Source: Acidimicrobiia bacterium (GTDB lineage Bacteria > Actinomycetota > Acidimicrobiia > IMCC26256 > JAGPDB01). Taken from it: 45,011 nucleotides of DNA. The stretch's first letter is position 1; each line of letters begins with the position of its first letter. The stretch spans positions 1 through 45,011 of the forward strand of contig JAGPDB010000015.1 of the NCBI GenBank assembly GCA_018057765.1, read 5' to 3'. A model generated the notes under the pieces. It worked only from the letters and a program-made list of their open reading frames with translations. It was not told the DNA's origin and did no database searches. Below, piece after piece: positions 32,611 through 41,047 of this stretch. Made by a program: the position numbers and the translations under genes.

Positions 32611-34938
32611 ATGGATAATTCTAAAGACCTAAGCCGTACAGAAAATATTGAAGAATTTTATACATTTAATAAATTACTCAAAATAACTAGAAGTATAAAA
32701 GACTGTACATCAAAAGATGTTGATTCCATAATTGAAAAACTTGATACATCGCGTGGTGTCATGCTTAGTTCTAGGTATGAATATCCTGGTAGATATACAC
32801 GCTTTGATATAGGATTCGTTAATCCACCATTAGTTATTGAGGTTATTAAAAACAAGCTTATTGTCAAATCATTGAATCTTCGTGGCGATTTATTGTTGAA
32901 AGTTTTCCATCAAATATTAGATGAATCAAATATATTAAATATAAATCATTTTCATGAAAAAGAAATTGTTGGAGAAATAATTTTAAATAGTGATTTATTC
33001 TTCGAAGAAGATCGTTCAAAAGCACCACATGTATTAAATGTATTAAGACTTCTATTACATGCTTTAAAAATTGATGATAGCCATATAGGGTTCTACGGAG
33101 CATTTGGCTATGATTTGGGATTAGATTTTATGGGTGTAAAGAGGCTAAGCGAGCGTGATGAAAATCGAGATCTCGTTTTGTATTTTGCCGATGAAATATT
33201 TGTTACAGATCATGAAAGAAATACATCGAAAATATATTCTTATGATTTCGAAATTCTTAAAACAAAACAAACTACTAATACTTTAGAACGTAGTGGTGAT
33301 GTTGAAAGATATATACCAGATAAAGATTATATTGCAAGTAGAGATTTTTCTGACAAGGAATATAGCGATATTGTTGTTGAGGCAAAAAGATATTTTACAC
33401 GTGGAGATTTATTCGAAGTTGTACCAAGCTATAGTTTCAATGAGCCTTGTGTGACATCACCAAGTGTTATATTTAATACCTTATTAACTGTTAACCCAGC
33501 TCCTTATGGCGCATTAATCAATATGGGCAATAATGAATTCACTATAAGTGCATCTCCAGAAATGTTTGTGCGAGTTGAAGATAATCGTGTAGAGAGTTGT
33601 CCTATTGCTGGTACCATTGCACGTGGTACACAAGGTGTGAGCGATGCTGAACAAATAGAAAAACTATTGCTATCTGAAAAAGAAGATTCAGAATTAATCA
33701 TGTGCACTGATGTTGATAGGAATGACAAATCACGAGTTTGTGTTCCTTCAAGTGTTCAAGTTATAGGTCGTAGGCAAATTGAAATATATTCTCGATTGAT
33801 ACACACAGTTGATCATGTGCAAGGAACCTTACTTGATGAGTTTGACTCTATCGATGCATTTCTAACGCATATGTGGGCAGTAACAGTAACTGGTGCTCCT
33901 AAAATGTGGGCTTGTAGATTTATTGAAAAATATGAAAAAAGTTCACGACGTTTTTACGGTGGCGCTATGGGTGCGATGTTGCTTGATGGTTCAATGAATA
34001 CAGGTCTGATGTTGCGTACAATTCATCTTGATAAGGGCGCTGCACATATTCGTGTAGGTGCAACATTGCATTTTGATTCTGACCCTGATGAAGAAACGAA
34101 AGAAACTGAGTTAAAAGCAAGCGCAATGCTCGATGTTGTTCGTTACTGTAATTCCTTTGGTGATAATGATGATAGTGATAATCCAATTGTTCTCACAGGA
34201 GATATAGCAAAGGGTTTTGTTTTAAAGGACAAGACAGGATCAGATATGAATATTAGCAATGATGTCGCGAATGGATCAGCGGGAACTATGGATCAAGACA
34301 AAGAAATATTATATAGAAAATCACAAGTCACAAAAAATATATTATTAATCGATTGTGAAGATTCCTTTGTTCATACACTTGGATCGTATTTTCGTATGGC
34401 AAATTGTAATGTCAAGACCTTGCGTATTGGTTTTGAAATAGATGAACTTGAAAAATTAGTCAAAGAATTTAAGCCTTCTTTAATTTGTTTATCTCCTGGC
34501 CCGGGTTCACCAAAAGAATTTGGTCTTAATATAGTAATTTCAAAGATTCGAGAAATGAATATACCAATATTTGGTGTATGTCTAGGCCTACAAGCAATTG
34601 TTGAATATTTTGGGGGCACTTTAAGTCAATTAGATACTCCAATGCACGGTAAGAAAAGTGACATAAATATTATTGAAAATAATTCGAAAATGTTTAAAGG
34701 AATAAAAAGCCCGTTTAGTGCTGGTAGATATCATTCGTTATATGCAAATAAAGATTCTATTGATAGTAATGCTTTAAAAATTGTTGCTCAAACTACTAAT
34801 GATGATATTGTCATGGCAGTTGAACATGTCTCTGAGCCTATAGCTGCTGTACAATTTCATCCAGAGTCAATAATGACTTTTGATGAAAATGTTGGCCAAA
34901 TGATTATTTTGAATATCTTAGATAGTATTGCACTATAG
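32611..34938 (+). CDS. trpEG: fused anthranilate synthase TrpE-TrpG
   Basis: A 775-residue single-chain anthranilate synthase. The chorismate-binding part (to about residue 520) has YPGRYTRFDIGFVNPPL, SCPIAGTIARGTQG, EIYSRLIHTVDHVQGTL and TGAPKMWACRFIEKYE. A linker of about 50 residues leads to the glutamine amidotransferase, with LSPGPGSP, the nucleophile in FGVCLGLQAI (near 656) and the His/Glu pair in FHPESIM. The PGRYTRFDIGF form belongs to the fused TrpEG class best known from Rhizobium and Azospirillum and to some secondary-metabolite enzymes, unlike separate TrpE and TrpG. No other trp gene is present, so a role outside tryptophan synthesis is possible. It follows sepX by 18 bases and has no leader of its own. 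Confidence 0.94.
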   Translation: MDNSKDLSRTENIEEFYTFNKLLKITRSIKDCTSKDVDSIIEKLDTSRGVMLSSRYEYPGRYTRFDIGFVNPPLVIEVIKNKLIVKSLNLRGDLLLKVFHQILDESNILNINHFHEKEIVGEIILNSDLFFEEDRSKAPHVLNVLRLLLHALKIDDSHIGFYGAFGYDLGLDFMGVKRLSERDENRDLVLYFADEIFVTDHERNTSKIYSYDFEILKTKQTTNTLERSGDVERYIPDKDYIASRDFSDKEYSDIVVEAKRYFTRGDLFEVVPSYSFNEPCVTSPSVIFNTLLTVNPAPYGALINMGNNEFTISASPEMFVRVEDNRVESCPIAGTIARGTQGVSDAEQIEKLLLSEKEDSELIMCTDVDRNDKSRVCVPSSVQVIGRRQIEIYSRLIHTVDHVQGTLLDEFDSIDAFLTHMWAVTVTGAPKMWACRFIEKYEKSSRRFYGGAMGAMLLDGSMNTGLMLRTIHLDKGAAHIRVGATLHFDSDPDEETKETELKASAMLDVVRYCNSFGDNDDSDNPIVLTGDIAKGFVLKDKTGSDMNISNDVANGSAGTMDQDKEILYRKSQVTKNILLIDCEDSFVHTLGSYFRMANCNVKTLRIGFEIDELEKLVKEFKPSLICLSPGPGSPKEFGLNIVISKIREMNIPIFGVCLGLQAIVEYFGGTLSQLDTPMHGKKSDINIIENNSKMFKGIKSPFSAGRYHSLYANKDSIDSNALKIVAQTTNDDIVMAVEHVSEPIAAVQFHPESIMTFDENVGQMIILNILDSIAL

Positions 34939-34944
34939 TATTCT

Positions 34945-34961
34945 CGAATCTCAAAGATTCG
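34945..34961 (+). promoter_or_regulatory. hairpin between trpEG and mscL
   Basis: CGAATCT and AGATTCG form a seven-pair stem with a CAA loop, six bases after the trpEG stop and just before the AGGGGG ribosome site of mscL. No T-run follows. It may protect the trpEG 3' end or tune mscL translation. Confidence 0.45.
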
Positions 34962-34974
34962 CTTAGGGGGAAAT

Positions 34975-35343
34975 ATGAAAAAAACATTAACTGAATTTAA
35001 AAACTTTATTGCAACAGGAAATTTAGTAGATTTCGCTATCGCATTCGTTTTAGGTATAGCTGTAAAAGCAGTTATCGATGCTTTTATTAATGGAATTATT
35101 CTTAATATGATTGCTGCAATTGTAGGACAACCAAATTTTGATGCAATAGGCTTCGATTTAGGCGACTCAAGAATACTAATTGGTACCTTTCTAACAGCAT
35201 TAGTTAACTTATTGATTGTCGGTGCTGTTTTATTTGCTGTTGTTAAAGCAATGACAAAAATAAAGAAGCCTAGCGTTGATGAAATGCCCGCTCCAAACGA
35301 GTTGGGTCTTCTGACAGAAATCCGTGACTTACTAAAAAAATAG
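34975..35343 (+). CDS. mscL: large-conductance mechanosensitive channel MscL
   Basis: A 122-residue channel subunit that opens under membrane tension to release solutes on osmotic downshock. The N-terminal amphipathic helix is LTEFKNFIATGNLVDFAIAF, the pore helix continues VLGIAVKAVIDAF, and the second helix is FLTALVNLLIVGAVLFAVVK. The C-terminal bundle is short (LGLLTEIRDLLKK), making the protein smaller than E. coli MscL (136). AGGGGG precedes the ATG. An intrinsic terminator overlaps the stop. Confidence 0.96.
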   Translation: MKKTLTEFKNFIATGNLVDFAIAFVLGIAVKAVIDAFINGIILNMIAAIVGQPNFDAIGFDLGDSRILIGTFLTALVNLLIVGAVLFAVVKAMTKIKKPSVDEMPAPNELGLLTEIRDLLKK

Positions 35344-35361
35344 CATTATAAGCTATTTTTT
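35335..35361 (+). terminator. intrinsic terminator overlapping the mscL stop codon
   Basis: AAAAAATAGC and GCTATTTTTT form a ten-pair stem with a seven-base loop, and the 3' arm is itself a T-run. The mscL stop TAG lies inside the 5' arm. It separates mscL from parA. Confidence 0.8.
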
Positions 35362-35392
35362 GATTTATTGGCGCAGGTAGTACTTACTCGGT

Positions 35393-35398
35393 TAGTCT
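35393..35398 (+). promoter_or_regulatory. -10 box of parA (leaderless layout)
   Basis: TAGTCT lies six bases before the ATG at 35405. No ribosome site is seen and a terminator closes the upstream gene, so parA needs its own promoter. Confidence 0.5.
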
Positions 35399-35404
35399 TA
35401 ATGA

Positions 35405-36292
35405 ATGATTCGAGTAAGTTTCGCTAACCAAAAAGGCGGTGTTGGTAAAACAACTGTTACTTTAGGTTTTGCCGAAGCTGCTTTCTTGTCATCGAACAGA
35501 GTTCTTGTTGTTGACTGTGACCCACAGTCCAACACTACAACTGGTTTAGGAATTGAACTAGACCATAATTCAAAAACTCTTGTAGATATTTTAAAAGATG
35601 AAACTGAACTTAATGAAGATAATATTAATCAATACGTATATCATTCATCGTGGAATAACATTTTTGAGAGTGTCATAGATTTAACTAATAATATATCAAC
35701 TCCAATTATTGATGTGATACCATCTAATGGCTTACTTTCAAATGTAGAAGCGCATCTATCAAACGACCCAATAGGAGCTTGCGACCGTTTAGATAATGCT
35801 CTTGCTGGAATTTCACACTTATACGATTATGTATTTTATGATTGCCCACCTTCAATGGGTCTTCTGACTATTAATGCACTTTATGCAAGCGATGAAGTAA
35901 TAATCGTCTCTGGACCTTCAGCATGGTCTAGCGATGGTGTTCGTACATTTAGAGCTAATGTCGCTCGGATAGCGAAGAGATTAAATGGACGACCAAAACT
36001 TAGTGCAATAATTGTTAATAACGTAGGTCGTACACGCGATGCAAAATTTTGGACAAGCGAAATTATTTCTAACAATAATGAACAAGGCATTGAGAATACG
36101 CAATGTATATCAGCAAGAGCTGCTATTGCTGAAGCTGGTGCCATGTCACAACCGATAACATCATTAGGAAAACGTGATGGCGCTAAGTTCGCTAAGGAAG
36201 AATTTCAGGAAGCTTTTAAAAATATTTTTGGTAATCGAATAAATAACGATAAACAATCAAATCAAATAAATGATGTACAACTAACTTCTTAA
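35405..36292 (+). CDS. orphan ParA-family ATPase
   Basis: A 295-residue deviant-Walker ATPase. The P-loop is ANQKGGVGKTTVT, with signature lysines K10 and K15, followed by VVDCDPQSNTTTGLG (Walker A') and YDYVFYDCPPSMG (Walker B). These ATPases segregate plasmids or chromosomes, or position large complexes, by dimerising on DNA or membranes. No ParB or parS is visible, and the next gene encodes a coiled-coil protein with a C-terminal membrane helix, so it may position something other than DNA. The start ATG (35405) puts the first strand directly before the P-loop, as in most ParA proteins without an N-terminal DNA-binding extension. Confidence 0.9.
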   Translation: MIRVSFANQKGGVGKTTVTLGFAEAAFLSSNRVLVVDCDPQSNTTTGLGIELDHNSKTLVDILKDETELNEDNINQYVYHSSWNNIFESVIDLTNNISTPIIDVIPSNGLLSNVEAHLSNDPIGACDRLDNALAGISHLYDYVFYDCPPSMGLLTINALYASDEVIIVSGPSAWSSDGVRTFRANVARIAKRLNGRPKLSAIIVNNVGRTRDAKFWTSEIISNNNEQGIENTQCISARAAIAEAGAMSQPITSLGKRDGAKFAKEEFQEAFKNIFGNRINNDKQSNQINDVQLTS

Positions 36293-36303
36293 AGGAGAAA
36301 TCT

Positions 36304-36630
36304 ATGGTTTATGACCCAAAAAAAACAAGAGCTAAACAGAAAGATGTTGAAGCTGTAGTAGACGAAATATTTGAAGAGGTATCAAATAAAGTAGATAGTA
36401 AACTTGAGACAGCGAAGAAAACTGTTGAAACAAAAATTTCTGATAAAAAACAGAAAATGGATGAAGTCCAAGCAAAAATTCTTGATTTTAAAGAATCCAA
36501 AGAGCAAAAGATCGAAGATAAATTAACAGAAAGTAGTTCACCTCTTTATATGCAACCACAGCTATGGGTAACACTCGCTGCAACTGCAATAGTTGGATTA
36601 TTTATAGTAAAAAGATTAAAAAATAAATAA
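36304..36630 (+). CDS. coiled-coil protein with C-terminal membrane anchor
   Basis: A 108-residue protein of unknown family. Residues 10-75 are highly charged and predicted helical, with heptad-like Lys/Glu/Val spacing (VSNKVDSKLETAKKTVETK). A single helix (WVTLAATAIVGLFIV) and a basic end (KRLKNK) follow. This is a tail-anchored coiled coil facing the cytosol. It follows parA after 11 bases, with AAAGGAG at 36292-36298, so the two are co-transcribed and may be functional partners (inference). Confidence 0.75.
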   Translation: MVYDPKKTRAKQKDVEAVVDEIFEEVSNKVDSKLETAKKTVETKISDKKQKMDEVQAKILDFKESKEQKIEDKLTESSSPLYMQPQLWVTLAATAIVGLFIVKRLKNK

Positions 36631-36644
36631 ATGGCATTAGAAAT

Positions 36645-36681
36645 CTAGATTATTTATAAATTATTAGATAAATAATCCTAG
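36645..36681. repeat. AT-rich inverted repeat after the coiled-coil gene
   Basis: CTAGATTATTTAT (36645-36657) pairs with ATAAATAAT and CTAG (36668-36681), with one unpaired C, around a ten-base loop. It lies 14 bases after the stop and may end the parA transcript. The T-run needed for a typical terminator is absent. Confidence 0.45.
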
Positions 36682-36745
36682 TATCCACCATTTTGCTTCA
36701 AATTCTTGCAACAATATATAACAAGATATACAAACGGGGGTGGTT

Positions 36746-37000
36746 ATGTTCGGCTTAGAAACAATTGCAGTTATAGATATAGATGGAATAGAAGCTCATG
36801 TAGTTGGCCATTATGATCACGAGTGTTTAGAAGGTGAATATATTTCATACGATATTTACGTCAAAAGTGATCTCTCTAATGTTTTAGAGCTAATAGATTT
36901 AGGGCAAGCCTTTATACAATATCCTAGTGATGAGGAAGTCGGCACAATAGTTCATGAACTATTTAACCCTAGTGCAGTTAGAGTTATGGCTAACGCATAA
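36746..37000 (+). CDS. small acidic protein of unknown function
   Basis: An 84-residue acidic protein (MFGLETIAVIDIDGIEAHVV at the start) with no signal or membrane segment. I start at the ATG at 36746, where GGGGG lies five bases upstream; a GTG at 36740 would add two residues. It is not recognised. It lies 115 bases after the coiled-coil gene and 36 before a small lipoprotein gene on the same strand. Confidence 0.6.
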   Translation: MFGLETIAVIDIDGIEAHVVGHYDHECLEGEYISYDIYVKSDLSNVLELIDLGQAFIQYPSDEEVGTIVHELFNPSAVRVMANA

Positions 37001-37036
37001 AATTAAACAATATATTTTAAATAACTAAAGGAAAAA

Positions 37037-37357
37037 ATGAAAAAAATAATATCTCTATTACTAATATCAATATTTGCGTTCAGCTCATGTTCGTTATCGT
37101 CTAAGCCTTCAAAGGATGACGTAATAAATGGAATGAATAAGAAAATAGAAAAGGCTGCAAAAGATGCAGATGCATCAGATAAAGAACTCAAAGATGCAAA
37201 AAAGTATATTAAATGTGCTATTGATAAATCTTACGACAAGCTAAGTACAAAAACTTTAGAAGCAATGGCTGATGACAAATTAAAGGCGTCGAAACTAGAT
37301 AGCAAAATCAGTAAAAAGGATAACGGTATCTTAGAAAAAAATTCAGCAAAGTGCTAA
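37037..37357 (+). CDS. small lipoprotein of unknown function
   Basis: A 106-residue exported lipoprotein: signal KKIISLLLISIFAF with lipobox FSSC, then a mature part of about 85 residues, rich in Lys and Asp, probably helical, with two more Cys (IKCAID and the last residue of the protein). AAAGGA precedes the ATG. The repeated AKDAD/DAKK steps suggest a coiled or helical hairpin. The gene converges on serC with a six-base gap covered by a palindrome. Confidence 0.72.
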   Translation: MKKIISLLLISIFAFSSCSLSSKPSKDDVINGMNKKIEKAAKDADASDKELKDAKKYIKCAIDKSYDKLSTKTLEAMADDKLKASKLDSKISKKDNGILEKNSAKC

Positions 37358-37368
37358 TAATTATTAGC
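37353..37368. repeat. perfect 16-bp palindrome at a convergent gene junction
   Basis: GCTAATAATTATTAGC spans both stop codons, of the lipoprotein gene and of serC. It is the second loop-free palindrome found at a convergent junction in this window (compare 12857-12870). Confidence 0.55.
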
Positions 37369-38482
37369 TGATTTCACTGAATACAAAGTCTAAACATTTA
37401 ATTAACTGACCTATATCACTAGGATCAATACCTGGGAAAGTTGCAATACGAATTTGATTCTTACCTAATTTACGGTAGGGATCGCAATCAACAATTCCGT
37501 TTGCTCTTAGTGCGCTAACAACATCTTCAAAATCGATAGATGAATCTAAATCAATGGTCACACTAACAACTGATCTTAGAGCTTCATCATTAACGAATGG
37601 ACTAGTCAAATCATTAGCAATAGCCCAGTCATAAAGTTGTGACGACGATTCTTTAGTACGCTCTTCACAAAAACTCATACCACCATTTTCTAACATCCAG
37701 TTCAACTGTGAATCTGCTAAAAATAATGTACTTAAAGAAGGTGTATTTAATGTCTGGTGAAGGCGCGAATTATCTATAGTTGTTTTAAGATCAAGAATTG
37801 CAGGTGCATATCTATCGATTCTTGAAATACGCTCAATCATTTTTGGTGAACATAGAGCGAATACTAAACCACCCTCACTACCAAAACTTTTTTGTAATGA
37901 AAAATAATACATATCGTATAGATTTGCATCAACTCGCTTTGAACCTGCACCTGACGTTGCGTCGATCATAACAACAGAATTTTCATTTCCAACTCTGTAA
38001 GGCTCAATCATTACACCTGTGGAAGTTTCATTATGTGTAAGAGCGTACGTATCAATTTCATCACTTGCGTTTAGGTAGCCAGCCCCGCCTGGCTCAGCAT
38101 TAATAATTGTAGGCTCTTTCAAATGAGGAGCATTTTCTGATATCTTTGCAAACCTTGAAGAAAATTCACCGTATGTAGCATGTGCACTTTTTTCTTCGAT
38201 TATAGAGAAAGTAGCGGCATCCCACATTAAAGATGCGCCACCATTTGTTAGTATAACTTCATAATCATCTGGTAACTCAAAGAGTTGAGTGAATTTTTCT
38301 TGTATAGATGCAACTAGGTTTTTTATTGGAGCTTGTCGATGACTTGTTCCAAGAAGGTTTGTATTTTTGTTAAGATAATTTAATTGCTCTGGTCTAATTT
38401 TTGAAGGACCCGAGCCAAATCTACCGTCTTTAGGCAATAATTCTTTGGGGATAATAATATTTTTTGGATCTGTTTTTGACAT
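37364..38482 (-). CDS. serC: phosphoserine aminotransferase SerC (actinobacterial type)
   Basis: A 372-residue PLP enzyme converting 3-phosphohydroxypyruvate to phosphoserine in serine synthesis. The opening IPKELLPKDGRFGSGPSKIR is characteristic of the actinobacterial SerC family. LTNGGASLMWDAATF lies in the cofactor domain and the Schiff-base Lys is in FSLQKSFGSEGG near residue 197. ATFPGIDPSDIGQLIKCLD closes the C-terminal domain. TAATCT lies exactly six bases before the ATG on the minus strand and no ribosome site is seen, so a leaderless transcript is likely. It lies downstream of the MBOAT/SGNH pair on the same strand. Confidence 0.95.
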   Translation of the reverse strand: MSKTDPKNIIIPKELLPKDGRFGSGPSKIRPEQLNYLNKNTNLLGTSHRQAPIKNLVASIQEKFTQLFELPDDYEVILTNGGASLMWDAATFSIIEEKSAHATYGEFSSRFAKISENAPHLKEPTIINAEPGGAGYLNASDEIDTYALTHNETSTGVMIEPYRVGNENSVVMIDATSGAGSKRVDANLYDMYYFSLQKSFGSEGGLVFALCSPKMIERISRIDRYAPAILDLKTTIDNSRLHQTLNTPSLSTLFLADSQLNWMLENGGMSFCEERTKESSSQLYDWAIANDLTSPFVNDEALRSVVSVTIDLDSSIDFEDVVSALRANGIVDCDPYRKLGKNQIRIATFPGIDPSDIGQLIKCLDFVFSEIS

Positions 38483-38488
38483 ATAACA

Positions 38489-38494
38489 AGATTA
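38489..38494 (-). promoter_or_regulatory. -10 box of serC (leaderless layout)
   Basis: TAATCT on the minus strand, six bases before the start ATG of serC. No ribosome site is seen. Confidence 0.5.
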
Positions 38495-38520
38495 GCCCGA
38501 AACGCTATTAGAATCACCAA

Positions 38521-39486
38521 TTAAAAGTCATACAATGTGTGAAGTTTTGATATTACAAGATCAGCAATTAAATTACCGCCTGCCCTAGTAAAATGTATCC
38601 CATCTGGTGATCGCAATAGAGTTTCTTGGCCATTGACATACAAGGAGTCGTTATAATTACCATTAGGGTCGGTAAATGCAGTCTTTGTCTCTACAAGAGA
38701 TGAGCTATTTGGATGTTTGGATATGGCATCTTTAGTTATTTGATTTATTAGCTGATAACGAGCATCTCTAACAGGGTCACGTACGGGCGGAATCTCTACC
38801 CATAGTGTATATACTTTTTGAGAGTATAAAAAATCTAAGGTCGAATTTACGCGTCTGGAATATTCTTTGACCCAAGCGTCGTTTGGAAATGGTCCTACAG
38901 ATCCATTTTCTGAGTAAAGCGACTGGTCATCATTAGCCCCGATGGAAATAATGATTGTTTGCGGTTTATTCTTCTGTACAAATTCCTGTATATACGAAAA
39001 CCAATTAAAAACATCTGGTCTTGCCAATCCGGTAGAAACACGCGAGTCAAGACCAAATACATCAAATGATGATATTGGCAGTTTACTCAATAGCGATTCT
39101 CCGGGTGTCGCTGCTAATGAATCTCCAATAATCCAAGATGTTAATTTATTATCAGGTGTAAGTTTTGGGATTGTAGTTACACTAGGGGTGACAACAAGTT
39201 CTTCATTAGAAATTTTAAATTGGAAATTATCAATTTTATCGTCTCTATTAAACCCTATTGCCTCTCTTGAACTTGTCCTTAATGAATCAATTCCAAAAAA
39301 ACTTGTAAGGTTTGAAATTGGTTTTAATATTTTCAAAGCAATTGTTTTGTTTGGTGATTCTTCCCATGCGCTAGCTTTTACATATAATGAAGATGAATTT
39401 AAAGCTGTTGCGATAAGTAATGTTAAAAACAATAACCGAATTAATTTTGATACATTAATTGTATTTATGTGTGCATGTTCACCCAT
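38521..39486 (-). CDS. membrane-anchored SGNH/GDSL acyl hydrolase or acyltransferase
   Basis: A 321-residue protein with an N-terminal helix (LIRLLFLTLLIATALNSSSL) and an exported SGNH domain. Block I is WIIGDSLAATPG (Ser near 121), block III is SIGANDDQ (Asn), and block V is SPDGIHFTRAGGNLIAD (Asp and His near 292-296). The form resembles the DUF459-type SGNH proteins. The MBOAT gene lies eight bases upstream in the same operon, the standard pairing in which the MBOAT protein passes acyl groups across the membrane and the SGNH partner transfers them to an exported polymer, as with AlgI/AlgJ or PatA/PatB. The acceptor here is unknown. Confidence 0.88.
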   Translation of the reverse strand: MGEHAHINTINVSKLIRLLFLTLLIATALNSSSLYVKASAWEESPNKTIALKILKPISNLTSFFGIDSLRTSSREAIGFNRDDKIDNFQFKISNEELVVTPSVTTIPKLTPDNKLTSWIIGDSLAATPGESLLSKLPISSFDVFGLDSRVSTGLARPDVFNWFSYIQEFVQKNKPQTIIISIGANDDQSLYSENGSVGPFPNDAWVKEYSRRVNSTLDFLYSQKVYTLWVEIPPVRDPVRDARYQLINQITKDAISKHPNSSSLVETKTAFTDPNGNYNDSLYVNGQETLLRSPDGIHFTRAGGNLIADLVISKLHTLYDF

Positions 39487-39494
39487 ATTTTACC

Positions 39495-40961
39495 TTAAAA
39501 GAATCCATATAAAAATGCTGAAACATTGTCCGAAAAAGTACTCAATAAAAATAAACAAGTTCCGTAAAATAAAGCTTGAACGAAGATTGGTTTAGCACTC
39601 AACATCTCTAAGAGTCTAGAGCTAAAGGATTCTCTAATAAATTGAAGACCAATACCTGCAATAATTAAAATAAATATTGCTAATGTGAGTTTTGATTCGG
39701 AAAATGAAAAATCAGTAAAAATACGACTAGTCAAAATTTTAGCTTTATCAAATGTTTCAGAGTTAAATAATATCCAACCAAAAGTTACGAGATGAAATGT
39801 TATGACTTGTTTTAAAAATTTCGGAATTTCGATATTATTTCTAACTAGATATTTCCTTAGAGGTCTCTCAATTGACAAAAGTAGGCCGTGATATAAACCC
39901 CATACAACGAAAGTTAAATTTGACCCATGCCAAAGACCTCCAACAAGAAATGTAATAACTACGTTTAGCCATATAAATCTATTACCTAAAAAAGATTTCT
40001 TGTTTCCACCCAAAGGTATGTATACATAATCTCTTAGCCATCTAGATAGAGTCATGTGCCATCTCGACCAAAAATCTCTTATCGATGTTGCGCAATATGG
40101 TTTATTGAAGTTTTGTGGAAATCTAAATCCTAAAAGTAGCGCAATGCCAATTGCAATATCTGTATATCCAGAGAAATCACAGTATATTTGTGCAGCATAT
40201 GCATATATTCCAGAGATCGCATCAATCGAAGTAGCTTTACCAGGACTACCAAATACGGGACGCACGATATTTGTGTATAAATAATCTGCAATGATCATTT
40301 TTTTGAAAAGTCCTCTAGTTATTAACGATAAAGCTTTTGTTGCATCAACTTTTGTTGGATCAATATGGCCATTCATTTGGGGAACAAATTCCATTGGTCG
40401 TACTATTGGCCCCGCAACGAGATGTGGAAAAAAAGATAAATATACTGCTAAATCCAAGAAAGAAATCTTTCTAATGGTTCCTCTATAACAGTCAACTAGA
40501 TATGATATTGCTTGAAACGTAAAAAACGAAATTGCAATAGGTATCACTAATGCAGTTAGCTTAGGAAAACCTAAAGTGTCGCCAAAGATCTTGTTCAGGC
40601 TATCAATTGCAAAATTTCTATACTTGTAGTATCCGAGCATTGAAACATTGGTTGTTATTGCAAAGATTAAAACCAGTTTCTTAGATTTTGTCGTCTTTAT
40701 CCTACTCATAGCTTCGCCTACAAGGAAATTAAAGCCAGTTGAGGAAAAAAGAACTACGCAAGGTAAAGGGATCTTCAATGAAAAAATATTGGATGTTGGC
40801 TGGTTAAAGCCTAAAAATATATAACTAGCGCATAATATAAAAATTTTCCAGACTACTCGCTGTTTCCAATCCCTCCGATTTTGGGTAAGGGGCAATAATA
40901 TCCAAGATATTGGCAAAACAATCATTAAGAAATATACGAATGTCATCGTTGGAAAAAGCAC
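39495..40961 (-). CDS. MBOAT-family O-acyltransferase (AlgI/DltB-like)
   Basis: A 488-residue polytopic membrane acyltransferase. Family segments: IPIAISFFTFQAISYLVDCY, FFPHLVAGPIVRP, IYCDFSGYTDIAIGIALLLG, FWSRWHMTLSRWLRDYVYIP, and the catalytic His in GGLWHGSNLTFVVWGLYHG near residue 342. It moves acyl (often acetyl) groups to the outside for modification of a wall or capsule polymer, together with the SGNH protein encoded eight bases downstream. No polysaccharide synthesis cluster is in the window, so the polymer must be encoded elsewhere. The start is GTG (MLFPTMTF), matching the usual MLF opening. Confidence 0.94.
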   Translation of the reverse strand: MLFPTMTFVYFLMIVLPISWILLPLTQNRRDWKQRVVWKIFILCASYIFLGFNQPTSNIFSLKIPLPCVVLFSSTGFNFLVGEAMSRIKTTKSKKLVLIFAITTNVSMLGYYKYRNFAIDSLNKIFGDTLGFPKLTALVIPIAISFFTFQAISYLVDCYRGTIRKISFLDLAVYLSFFPHLVAGPIVRPMEFVPQMNGHIDPTKVDATKALSLITRGLFKKMIIADYLYTNIVRPVFGSPGKATSIDAISGIYAYAAQIYCDFSGYTDIAIGIALLLGFRFPQNFNKPYCATSIRDFWSRWHMTLSRWLRDYVYIPLGGNKKSFLGNRFIWLNVVITFLVGGLWHGSNLTFVVWGLYHGLLLSIERPLRKYLVRNNIEIPKFLKQVITFHLVTFGWILFNSETFDKAKILTSRIFTDFSFSESKLTLAIFILIIAGIGLQFIRESFSSRLLEMLSAKPIFVQALFYGTCLFLLSTFSDNVSAFLYGFF

Positions 40962-41047
40962 CTATAAATCATCTCACAAAATGATGCTCAGTATCGGTTT
41001 CGAGTGTCACACAATAGGCAATTTATTTTGTGTAGCCTATAAGACTT

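Noticed and set aside
35405-36292. parA as part of the chromosomal parAB-origin region
   Set aside because: No parB, parS, dnaA, gidB or rpmH is present nearby; the flanking genes are mscL and small unknowns.
38942-39595. A 217-codon open frame on the plus strand across the SGNH and MBOAT genes
   Set aside because: It lies antisense to two genes with clear catalytic motifs, its product has no recognisable pattern, and no start signal precedes it.
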